Shown here piece by piece: positions 1 through 8,399 of a stretch of DNA of 64,000 nt. Position numbers and translations under genes: made by a program. The stretch comes from Saprospiraceae bacterium (lineage in GTDB: Bacteria > Bacteroidota > Bacteroidia > Chitinophagales > Saprospiraceae), in NCBI GenBank assembly GCA_016716335.1, contig JADJWN010000003.1:1-64000 (forward strand), in the 5' to 3' direction. Below the pieces are notes generated by a model, which saw only the letters and a list, made by a program, of their open reading frames with translations, had not been told where the DNA came from and made no database searches. How positions within the stretch are numbered: position 1 is the stretch's first letter; each line of letters opens with the position of its first letter.

Positions 1-149
1 TTTTCACTTGTCCTTGCATTGTTGCAGAGGATTTGAAAAATTTTCAACTTCTCCTCATCTTCAAATCTGCAGGTCTGCTCCAGGTATAAACACTCATGTG
101 GAAATATTCGTGCTGCAAAATCCGAAAACAGATGGAGTTTAACTTTCAT
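1..149 (-). CDS. Partial CDS of unknown function, 5' end only
   Basis: An open frame starts at an ATG at 149 and runs leftward off the window edge without a stop, giving 49 residues. They are hydrophilic and mixed, begin MKVKLHLFSDFAARIFPHEC, and carry two cysteines and an acidic/basic stretch near the end of the visible part. There is no signal peptide or membrane segment, so it is probably cytoplasmic. I do not recognise the family. It lies about 15 nt downstream of the SDR remnant on the same strand and could have been its operon partner. Since most of the gene is outside the window, the call rests only on an uninterrupted frame with plausible composition. Confidence 0.45.
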   Translation of the reverse strand, partial: MKVKLHLFSDFAARIFPHECLYLEQTCRFEDEEKLKIFQILCNNARTSE

Positions 150-164
150 TACAAGAAATTACAA

Positions 165-885
165 GCCTTCTAGTAATTCGCCTTCATCCACACAAATGGT
201 GGCTCCATTAATATACCTGAACACCATCTGATGACAAAACGCATAAATATGGGCAATGTCTTCCGGTATTTTAATTGGTTGAGGGTACTTTCTCAGCCAT
301 TTGGCCCAAAACCACCACTCGGCATAGCCTTCTTCATTCTGTGGGGATTAAATCCAGGTGCCACATTGACATTGATGCCTTTTGCGTCCCGGTTCCCAGG
401 CCCATGTTTTTGGTCCTTACCAATCACCCTGCTTTGGTAGCCACATGATTGGTCTGACCAGAAATTACCACTGAAAGTACCACCACAGAAGGTACATTGA
501 TAATCCTGCCTAGACCCTGCTGTATCATATGAGGGCCACAGCACGTGTGCAATAAAAACTCCCTTAGTTGATATCAATCACTTCATCCCACTGTTCCGTC
601 TGTCATTTTCAGAGGTCAAGATGCAGGGTGTTTCTTAAAATATGACCAGGATATCTATCCGTCCGAAATGAACCAAAGTATCCTGAACCGCCTGTCTGAC
701 CTGTGTATCTGAGGAAGTATCCACTTTCATAAAAATCACACTGTGACCCTGATCTGAGAGTGCCTTCACCAAATCCTTACCCCTGGATTCATTGACATCC
801 CACACTGCGACTTTGGCACCACTGTGGCAAAAAAGCTCTGTCGTTGCCTTCCCAATTACGGATGCTCCTGTATGTCATAAGGACC
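165..885 (-). pseudogene. Degraded short-chain dehydrogenase/reductase (FabG-like)
   Basis: Read right to left, pieces of a classical SDR appear in order but in changing frames. First comes a Rossmann start (GASVIGKATTELF) followed by AKVAVWDVNESRGKDLVKAL and a segment ending HFGRIDIL. Then come a KGVFIAHVLWPSYDTAGS-like helix, a VIGK.. region where the catalytic Tyr/Lys segment should be, GINVNV.APGF, and near 180-230 the family's terminal NGATICVD. At least five frame changes and several stops separate the pieces, and the Gly-rich cofactor loop is itself altered. Members of this family are about 250 residues, NAD(P)-dependent and cytoplasmic. The damage is heavier than elsewhere in the window, so this is either a true pseudogene or very poor sequence at a contig end. 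Confidence 0.75.
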
Positions 886-1389
886 TTATCCTGAGATTAT
901 AATTCGCAAAAATAATTTTTGACGATGATACAAAATTTTAAAACAAAAATAGGTCAATAATTTCTTTGATAATGGATAGTACTGTTCTAAAAATCAAAAA
1001 ATAATAAAATAATTCGCCATTGTTATATAAATACAATAACCAATTGATTTTGCAATAATTATGAAAATTAACTACGTACTTCATATCATTAATCCGTTGT
1101 TCAATTTTGCGGTGATAAGCGTCAGCAATATCTTTTTTTAGATTGATGACAATGAAATAAGAAATAATGTATATTATTCAAATTATATTCAGATGCTATA
1201 TTAGAAGTGGATGAACAGAGCTGGAAGTGTGCCCTGGGCAGGAATTTGCTTGTGTGGCGTTATATAGAATGCCCCAAGCCCAAATGCCGTTCCATCGTGT
1301 CCGGCCTTGTAGCAATGTTCGGGTGGGTGTTACATGGCAGTAACGTCCGCCTGCTGGATTATACATTTCTCTGATAGTTCTCAAGTAAA
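886..1389. other. AT-rich gap with no supported gene
   Basis: About 500 bases between the SDR remnant and the first recognisable symporter residues. 890-1190 is strongly AT-rich, with several A/T runs, and would suit a promoter region between divergent units. From about 1200 the composition becomes coding-like, but no frame stays open and I cannot assign a protein. It may hold the destroyed N-terminus of the downstream symporter. No RNA gene or convincing hairpin was seen. Confidence 0.4.
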
Positions 1390-2602
1390 AGTTTTCAAAA
1401 ATGCAGCGGCTGCTCAAGGCTGCTCACCCTTGCCCAGTGGGTGGGCATACGGTTTAAAAGTCCGAAATATGCCAGAATCATGGCCGTATTGTGCTGTCTG
1501 CTGGTTACTTTTATCGTGCTGATCTGCTTGTAGGTCTGACCAAGGTGCTGGCAGGGCACTCAAAGGCGGGAGGTGCCGTCCTGGTGAACTGGTAGTTTTT
1601 GTGTTTGGATATACTATGTTTGGTGGAGCCAATGCCATGATCTACACCAATATGATTCAGGCATTGATGATGATCATAGTGGCTGTAATACTACTGGCCT
1701 CAGGATATGAATATCTCAAAAACGGACCCGGCGAATTCATTTCGGCACTCAATGCCATAGATCCAAACCTTACCAAACCGTTCAATGCAAAAAGTCCCTT
1801 ATTCAGAGATGCCTTTGAGGTCATATTCTGCAATTTTGTAATCGGTATTGCCATAGTGTGCCAGCCTCATATCATCACCCGGTCCCTCATGCTGCGGTCA
1901 GCACAGGATATCAACAAATACCTGACGGTGGCCATCGTTACTGAAATTCTGTTCTTTTTTGTCATGTTTGCCGGATTATATGCAAGGTTGGAATTTCCGG
2001 ATCTGATGCTTGAAGGCGTACCCATGAAAATGGACGGTATTCTGTCAGCCTATGTGATCCATAAGTTTTCGGTGGGGGTAGGATTGATAGTGATAGTCGG
2101 ACTTCTTGCTGCCGGATTATCTACACTGGAAGGACTGGTACAATCTGTATCCACAACCATTACCAATGATCTGCTCCTACCTGTAGCGGGTAAATCAGGA
2201 ATGGACGAAAAACATAAAAAGTATGTAAACCGATGGGTCATTGCCGGACTGGCATTGGTTTCCATTCTCATAAGTTACGATCAATTGCTGCATCCAAACC
2301 TGAGTGTAGGTATTCTGGCTCAAAACGGTGTGTACGCATTTTTTTCAGCGGCTTTTATCCCTGTATTGATGGGTATCTTCCTGAAAGATGCCCCTAAGCA
2401 GGCCGCCATATCAGCCAGCATTACGGCAGTAGCAGTGCATTTCAGTGTGTATTATGGTAGTCTGACATCCTACACCACCGGCGCAGTAAAAAATCCTGCT
2501 GTAGCCGCTACCATAGCTATTCTGAGTGCACTTGTCGTAGCAGGCATTCTGTATTTTTTTTATAATAAAAATGTACAATCTTATAAATCACAAACCATCT
2601 GA
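1390..2602 (+). pseudogene. Sodium:solute symporter (SSS family), 5' half disrupted
   Basis: The 3' part from about 1601 is one clean frame of roughly 330 residues with eight or so hydrophobic helices. It contains the SSS-like GYTMFGGANAMIYTNMIQAL and GLIVIVGLLAAGLSTLEGLV segments. Upstream, around 1425-1530, another frame encodes LTLAQWVGIRFKSPKYARIM and a membrane helix, the expected preceding part, but frame changes near 1425, 1530 and 1600 separate them. Family members are about 480-550 residues with 13 helices, so the first third is missing or scrambled. The protein would import an organic acid, sugar or amino acid with Na+. The stop overlaps the next start (TGATG), implying co-transcription with the KAS III-like gene. 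The substrate cannot be told. Confidence 0.75.
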
Positions 2603-3593
2603 TGAGTAGAAATGCAAAAATAACCGCTTCCGGGTCCTATGCCCCTGCAAGGATAATACCCAATGCCTGGTTTAATGAATTGCTGGGAGAAGATGTGGAC
2701 AGCTGGTTGAGAGAAAATGTGCAGATTTTTGAGCGGAGATGGTGTGAAGAGAATGAGAGCACGGCAGATCTTGTGGAGCATGCCTGTAGGGATGTTCTTA
2801 AAAAAGCCGGTCTTTCACCGGAAGATATTGATCTACTGATTGTAGCTACAGATACACCGGAATACATATCACCATCGACAGCCTCCGTGGTGCAGTACAG
2901 AATGGGACTCAAAAATGCGGGTACATTTGATATCAATACTGCATGTGCCGGATTTGTCACCGCACTCGACACGGGCAGCAAGTTTATTCAGGCCGACGAA
3001 AGATATGAAAATGTACTGGTGGTAGGTGCCTATGCCATGAGCAAATACCTCAATCTGCAGGATAAAAAGACGGTGACCCTGTTTGCAGACGGGGCCGGTG
3101 CTGTACTACTCAGCGCTACAGCTGAAAAAGACACCGGCTACAGACAGAGCAAGCTCATCACCAAAGGAGAATACTATGATTACATGGGTATTTATGCAGG
3201 AGGTACACATCATTGTATCAATGAAACCCGTATAAAAAATCACGAGCATCAACTACAGTTTGTCAAAAAAATACCTAAGGAAATCAACCCCGCCGTATGG
3301 TCCGAACTGATTGTTGACCTTGTCATAAAGAAGGAATCATACCCGATGAGGTACATCATTTCTTCTTTACGCAAATCAACATAAATTCGATTCGTGAAAC
3401 GATGGATAAGCTCAAGCTGGATTTCAGCAAAGCAGCTACCATCATGCATTACTATGGCTATACAGGTTCTGCCTGCATCCCGATGGCATTTGACCAGTGG
3501 ATGAAAGCCCAAAAAGTGAAAAGCGGAGAGTATGTCATGTTTATTGGTTCGGGTGGTGGACTGGCTTTCGGCATCGCATTATTCAAAATGTAA
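2602..3593 (+). CDS. 3-oxoacyl-ACP synthase III-like (thiolase-fold) protein, frameshifted
   Basis: About 330 residues of the FabH/KAS III family. The nucleophile Cys lies in FDINTACAGF (about residue 117), and the Gly-rich nucleotide-binding segment FADGAGAVLL follows. The frame breaks at about 3331, where one base is missing (AAGAAGG then AATC). The other frame then continues GIIPDEVHHFFFTQIN and ends at 3593. At the position of the canonical His (PHQAN) this protein reads FTQIN, and at the Asn position (GNTSAA) it reads GYTGSA. Two of the three catalytic residues of housekeeping FabH are therefore replaced, which suggests a specialised acyl transfer or condensation rather than fatty-acid initiation. 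It sits between the symporter (1-nt overlap) and an acyl-CoA ligase (13-nt gap). Confidence 0.8.
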
Positions 3594-3606
3594 TCTTCAG
3601 TAAAGC

Positions 3607-5124
3607 ATGAAAGTCTGGCAACAAGATTGGGTAGCAAAATGGGCACTTTACAGTCCTGAAAAAACAGCACTTAAGGAGCATGATACCGGCAGGAGTATCA
3701 CATATTCTGCATTGCACAGGTGGTCAGCTTTGATCGCTTCCCACTGGACGACAGACCTTGGCCTTCAGCGAGGAGACCGGGTAGCAATACTGGCTGATTT
3801 TTGCCTCGAATATGTCGCCATGTTCTGTGCTGCCCAAAAGACCGGTATTATTCTTGTACCTCTCAACTACAGGTTGGCGGCCCCCGAAATAAGCCATATA
3901 CTCCGGGACTGTACTCCGGCTTTACTGATTATTGAAGACAAATATGCCCACCTCACCGGGCAGTACGAAGGCCGGAAACAAAATCTCAGCTTTGAAGATC
4001 TGAATTCCTCAATTCCTCCTGATATTACTTCTTATACATCCTGTATATCGGAGGAGGATGATCCCGTATTCATACTTTATACGGCCGGTACCACAGGACA
4101 ACCCAAAGGCGTAAAATATACCCATAAGATGCTGTTCTGGAACAGTATCAACACTTCCATTTCGCTGCTGCTCAATACCGAAAGCCGAACCGTAAATGTG
4201 ATGCCTCCCTTTCACACCGGTGGGTGGAATGTTCTTTTGACACCCTTTCTCCATCACGGTGCATACACTTGTATCTGCAGAAAATTTGATGCCGCTGTAG
4301 TACTGGGACTCCGGGAGAAAGAAAGAGCCACGATTTTTATGGGAGTACCTACCATGTTGCAGATGATAGCACAGCAGGAGGGATTTGACGGGGCCGATTT
4401 TTCAGGTTTGCATTATATTATAGTGGGCGGCGAGCCTATGCCTATACCGCTTATCGAAAAGTATCACCATAAAGGAATAGCCATCAGACAAGGCTATGGA
4501 ATGACAGAGGTCGGACCTAATCTCACATCCTTACACCAGGATGATGCCGTAAGAAAGATCGGCTCCATCGGCAGGCCCAATTTTTATGTTCAGATCAGGA
4601 TTGCACATGAGGACGGGAGTGAATGTCAGGTCAACGAACCCGGCGAATTATGGCTGAAAGGCCCTATGGTTACCCCCGGTTACTGGAACAATCCGGAAAT
4701 GACCGGACAGGCTTTTTCGTCAGACGGCGAATGGTTCAAAACAGGAGATATGGTGCGGCAGGATGAAGAGCAATATCTTTTTGTAGTGGACAGAATCAAG
4801 AATATGTACATTTCAGGTGGTGAAAACGTTTATCCTGCGGAGATAGAAAAAGTATTGATCAAACTCAAAGGAGTCAAGGAATGCACCGTAATCGGCGTAA
4901 AAGATGAGAAGTGGGGTGAAACCGGTAAAGCATTCCTGGTGATGGAGAGTGGTGTGCCTCCTTACACGGAGGAGGAGCTGAAAACTTATTGCAGACAGCA
5001 ACTTGCAAAGTTTAAGGTTCCCACCTACTTTGTATTTCTGGAGTCATTACCAAAAAATGATGCAGGCAAAATAGACAAAAAGCAACTCAGAAAAATGCAC
5101 GAACAAAGTGTATCGGACAGCTAA
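3607..5124 (+). CDS. AMP-dependent acyl-CoA synthetase/ligase
   Basis: 505 residues, a full-length member of the ANL superfamily that activates a carboxylic acid to acyl-AMP and then acyl-CoA. Visible motifs are: the phosphate loop YTAGTTGQPKG (about 157-167); GYGMTEVGP (about 297); the hinge region GEWFKTGDM (about 375); ISGGENVYPAEIE; and the catalytic Lys in PKNDAGKIDKK (about 487). It is closest in style to medium/long-chain or aryl acid ligases, not to acetyl-CoA synthetase. There is no signal peptide, so it is cytoplasmic. It follows the KAS III-like gene by 13 nt and is probably in the same transcript, perhaps supplying its thioester substrate. The natural acid cannot be inferred. Confidence 0.9.
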   Translation: MKVWQQDWVAKWALYSPEKTALKEHDTGRSITYSALHRWSALIASHWTTDLGLQRGDRVAILADFCLEYVAMFCAAQKTGIILVPLNYRLAAPEISHILRDCTPALLIIEDKYAHLTGQYEGRKQNLSFEDLNSSIPPDITSYTSCISEEDDPVFILYTAGTTGQPKGVKYTHKMLFWNSINTSISLLLNTESRTVNVMPPFHTGGWNVLLTPFLHHGAYTCICRKFDAAVVLGLREKERATIFMGVPTMLQMIAQQEGFDGADFSGLHYIIVGGEPMPIPLIEKYHHKGIAIRQGYGMTEVGPNLTSLHQDDAVRKIGSIGRPNFYVQIRIAHEDGSECQVNEPGELWLKGPMVTPGYWNNPEMTGQAFSSDGEWFKTGDMVRQDEEQYLFVVDRIKNMYISGGENVYPAEIEKVLIKLKGVKECTVIGVKDEKWGETGKAFLVMESGVPPYTEEELKTYCRQQLAKFKVPTYFVFLESLPKNDAGKIDKKQLRKMHEQSVSDS

Positions 5125-5155
5125 TTATTTTTTTTAACTTTAAATTTATTCAAAA

Positions 5156-5707
5156 ATGAAGTCATTCAGATTATTTGCAATGTTTGCGGTAGCAGCCATG
5201 CTTGTGGTTGCATCATGTAAAAAAGAAGATCCCGCTGCTACCTGCAGTGATGGAATCCAGAATCAGGGAGAAACCGGAATAGATTGTGGCGGTCCTTGTC
5301 AGGCATGCCGTGAAGGCATTCATGGTAAATGGAAATCATTTCCCGTAGCGCCGATCTTAGCCAATTTTGCGGATTCCATTATCGCAGAGTTTAAAACCAA
5401 CAGTACTTATGTCGTAGAGCAATGGAAAGATGGTGCCAAGATTACCCTTACAGGTACTTTCATTCAGACCAAAGCCAGTACCAGCACCATTTGGGACATT
5501 ACAGTCAATCAGACTTCGCCTACTGTGCTGACTGCTGCCGGAATTTTTGAAGTAGCTGCGGATGGCAAGACCATGAAGTATGAGGTAGCCCAGATCAATC
5601 CTCCTATTCAGGGTGTCACACCACCTTCTGCCTCAGCAGGCTTCGGAAGCACTTCCGGAGGAGCTTTCGGGGTACTCAATGTGCAGAATTATGTGAGAAT
5701 CAATTGA
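5156..5707 (+). CDS. Lipoprotein with CSDGIQNQGETGIDCGGPC motif
   Basis: 183 residues. The N-terminus is a lipoprotein signal (hydrophobic stretch, then VVASC, Cys at about 21), so the mature protein is likely anchored to a membrane. Just after the Cys comes a disulfide-rich motif with four Cys (CSDGIQNQGETGIDCGGPCQAC), which recurs in many Saprospiria and myxobacterial surface proteins. The remaining 130 residues look like a small beta-sandwich of the lipocalin-like/DUF4923 kind (GKWKSFPVAP.., FKTNSTYVVEQWKDG). Function unknown. It starts 31 nt after the ligase stop and is followed at once by a strong terminator, so it closes this operon. Confidence 0.8.
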   Translation: MKSFRLFAMFAVAAMLVVASCKKEDPAATCSDGIQNQGETGIDCGGPCQACREGIHGKWKSFPVAPILANFADSIIAEFKTNSTYVVEQWKDGAKITLTGTFIQTKASTSTIWDITVNQTSPTVLTAAGIFEVAADGKTMKYEVAQINPPIQGVTPPSASAGFGSTSGGAFGVLNVQNYVRIN

Positions 5708-5720
5708 TACACAACATACA

Positions 5721-5756
5721 TCAGGCAGTAGCTCAGGGTACTGCCTGATTTTTTTC
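5721..5756 (+). terminator. Rho-independent terminator
   Basis: A perfect stem TCAGGCAGTA / TACTGCCTGA with an 8-nt loop, followed by seven T. It lies 14 nt after the lipoprotein stop and separates that unit from the outer-membrane protein gene. Confidence 0.9.
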
Positions 5757-5789
5757 TTATTCTTCAATCCTTTAACACTCCATCCGAAG

Positions 5790-7370
5790 ATGCAACGCAT
5801 ATACATTCTATTCTGCATACTTTGTACCTGCGGAATGTCAGGTCTTTTTGCTCAGGAAAATCCGACCGAAGGATTCAAAGGCTTTGACAAGGTAGTTCCG
5901 GCCAAAGCCAATAAAGAGCTTCAGGCCTTTGTGTATTTCTACCAGCAGAATGTAGTACAGAATTATTTCCCTGAAAATGATTTTCTCAAAGGGCAGATTG
6001 TAGGCCGGCTTTTCGGCACCAATACTACCACAACTTCTGACTCTATCATTTCATTTTATGCAGAGCAGCGTGCATTGCCATTCTTCATCTATTCCCCCAG
6101 AATATTTGATGGCAAAGCCACCCTCAGGGCATCTTTTGAAATTGACTGGACCTGGGGTGATGTGGCGTATGGAGCAGGTGGTAATTTCGGATCTGCCATC
6201 GCAGCAGACCAGGTCAATATTCAGACCCAGAATCTGGAAGTCGAATTTATCCCGCACAGGCACTGGACTGTGAATATCGGGCTGATGCGAATGTTTGACA
6301 CACCTCATGATCCCTACCGAACCATATTTGACAAGATGACTACCACTGGATACAGACTTGCATTCTGGGGCACTGACGGCGTAGGAATAAAAATCAGGAG
6401 AGAAACCGACCGCACCAAACTGAAAGGCGGGTTTTATAAATTGTATGAAAACAATGTGGAGCTCAATGATGATGTGACCCTTTTTGAACTGACAGGGCAA
6501 GTCAACATAGCCCCCAAATGGAATATTGGGGCATCTGCCTATTATGTACGTGACCGATCCAGTGGCAAAGGGGGAGTCAGCATCCTGGGACAGGGATTTG
6601 CCAGTCCGCTCACTACCTACAATGGCACATACCGATTTCCTTTGAGTTCCAATCCCTATCACGGAGATGTGTATTGGCTCGGGACCTTTTTCAGCAGAAA
6701 TGAAGATTTTATGCTGGACAGGTTTTTGCTCAGCGGATTTCTCAATTACAATCTCGGCTCTGTACGTCAAAGACGAACCGGAGAAGGCAATTATACCACC
6801 ACAGCTACCATCGGAGGCCTTGCAGCCAATCTTAGAATGGGATATCGCTACGGACAAACCACAGGAGATGCGATCACAGGAGATTTCATTTTCACTTCAG
6901 GAGATGAAAACAGTCTGGCAGATGGTAAATTTACCGGTGTGATGACAGGAAATACCTGGGGCAGCCCTGCCTCTATCTTTATTGGCCATGGAGGGTACCT
7001 TCTTTTCCCGCATGGCAATGTGGTCAACCGATTTGTAGCTGCCGTAAATGATATCTCCAATATGGGATATGGGATAGCCGGCGGCACCCTGAATATTGCA
7101 AAAGACATTATACCCCATAAATTCCACTCAAAGATAGGCGGAGCATTCGGAATGGCTCCCGTAGCACCCAATGGTGGCGGCAATTTTGTAGGGTGGGAAG
7201 CCAATGCAAAATTGGGATATGACTTCGGTGCATTCCTTACTGTAGAAGCGCATGGTGCCTATATGGGCCTGGGTGATTTTTATGACAGCCGCATCACCAA
7301 CGGCAATGTGGCCGTACGCCCTGTCAATCCCTGGCTGGGTTTCATCTGTCTGAAATGGTTGATTTTCTGA
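5790..7370 (+). CDS. Outer-membrane beta-barrel (porin-like) protein
   Basis: 526 residues with a clear signal peptide (MQRIYILFCILCTCGMSGLFAQ). The mature protein alternates hydrophobic and polar residues in the manner of amphipathic beta-strands, is rich in Gly, Tyr and Phe, and ends in aromatic residue Phe (KWLIF), the usual C-terminal signal for barrel insertion. No TonB box, plug or T9SS domain is present, so it is probably a passive or substrate-specific channel. I do not recognise a named family. A hydrolase gene with its own signal sequence begins 20 nt downstream, so the two probably act together on an extracellular substrate. Confidence 0.75.
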   Translation: MQRIYILFCILCTCGMSGLFAQENPTEGFKGFDKVVPAKANKELQAFVYFYQQNVVQNYFPENDFLKGQIVGRLFGTNTTTTSDSIISFYAEQRALPFFIYSPRIFDGKATLRASFEIDWTWGDVAYGAGGNFGSAIAADQVNIQTQNLEVEFIPHRHWTVNIGLMRMFDTPHDPYRTIFDKMTTTGYRLAFWGTDGVGIKIRRETDRTKLKGGFYKLYENNVELNDDVTLFELTGQVNIAPKWNIGASAYYVRDRSSGKGGVSILGQGFASPLTTYNGTYRFPLSSNPYHGDVYWLGTFFSRNEDFMLDRFLLSGFLNYNLGSVRQRRTGEGNYTTTATIGGLAANLRMGYRYGQTTGDAITGDFIFTSGDENSLADGKFTGVMTGNTWGSPASIFIGHGGYLLFPHGNVVNRFVAAVNDISNMGYGIAGGTLNIAKDIIPHKFHSKIGGAFGMAPVAPNGGGNFVGWEANAKLGYDFGAFLTVEAHGAYMGLGDFYDSRITNGNVAVRPVNPWLGFICLKWLIF

Positions 7371-7390
7371 TCCTGAAAATACCCTTATAA

Positions 7391-8328
7391 TGAAATACTT
7401 ATTTACACTTTTTCTCTCCATAGGTATAATGATGGCTCACTCCCAATCCGGTCTGCCCCGCCTGGAAAGCATGGATATGCTGGAATATGGTATGCCGGTA
7501 AAAAAATAACGGTAAAAGACGATATTACCATAGCCTACAGATACGGGCAAAGGGGATGAGGTCATATTATTTATCCATGGATTGGCCAGTTACATCCCGG
7601 CATGGAAAAAAAATATTTCAGAGCTTCAGCATGATTACAGATGCATAGCCATTGATCTCCCCGGTTATGGTCGGTCATCCAAAGGCAATTATGCAGGCAG
7701 TATGAGTTTTTACGCTGAATGTGTAAAATTATTCTGTGAAAAAACAGCTATCTCCAAAGTGCATATAGCCGGGCACTCCATGGGAGGGCAGATAGCCATG
7801 GTCACAGCCCTGAAGTATCCGGAACTGGTGGATAAACTGATTCTTATTGCACCTGCGGGCTTTGAGACCTTCAATAAGGGGCAGCGGCAGTGGTTCAGAG
7901 ATGTCATGACGGTGGATGGCGTACGGCTGACCACCGTAGAACAGATCCGACTCAATTATGCCTACAATTTTTATGATATGCCTGATGATGCACAATTTAT
8001 GGTAGATGACCGCATTGCTATCCGCAGCGCAAAAGAGTTTACTGACTACTGCTTCAACATCACTCAAAGTGTAAAGGGCATGGTGGACGAACCTGTCTTT
8101 GAATTTCTGCCAATGATCAAAAATAAAACCCTGTGCATATTCGGTGCCAATGACAATCTGATACCCAACCGGTATCTCAATGGTGGCAAAACGGAAAAAT
8201 TTGCCAGAAAAGGAGCAGAAAGAATGCCTGACTGCCGGCTAGAAATGATACCCAAAGCCGGGCATTTTGTGATGTTTGAAAAAGCCGATGCGTGCAATCA
8301 ACTGATCAGAGAGTTTTTAGGGAAGTGA
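7391..8328 (+). CDS. Alpha/beta hydrolase, secreted, two frame breaks
   Basis: Starts at ATG 7391 with a signal peptide (MKYLFTLFLSIGIMMAHSQS). The frame is lost at an A7 run (7500-7506) and again at a G4 run (7552-7555). Restoring one base at each gives a continuous protein of about 312 residues. Hydrolase landmarks are: the oxyanion HG (FIHGLASYIPAW); the nucleophile elbow GHSMGGQ; the acid in FGANDNLIP; and the base in KAGHFVMFEKAD. The family includes esterases, lactonases and epoxide hydrolases, and the substrate is not evident. It lies 20 nt after the porin-like gene. The two lesions in homopolymers look like sequence errors rather than decay, because everything downstream is intact. 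Confidence 0.8.
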
Positions 8329-8399
8329 TATGTCCTTTATTTCAGGATTATTTTGAATCAGCTTATTATGGGTATGGAAAAACAAGCAAAATCAATAAC

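Noticed and set aside
2602..8328. A true OleABCD olefin synthesis operon
   Set aside because: The enzyme classes fit loosely, but the KAS lacks the OleA His and Asn, the SDR is a short FabG type and is ruined, and the hydrolase carries a signal peptide. Kept only as a comparison.
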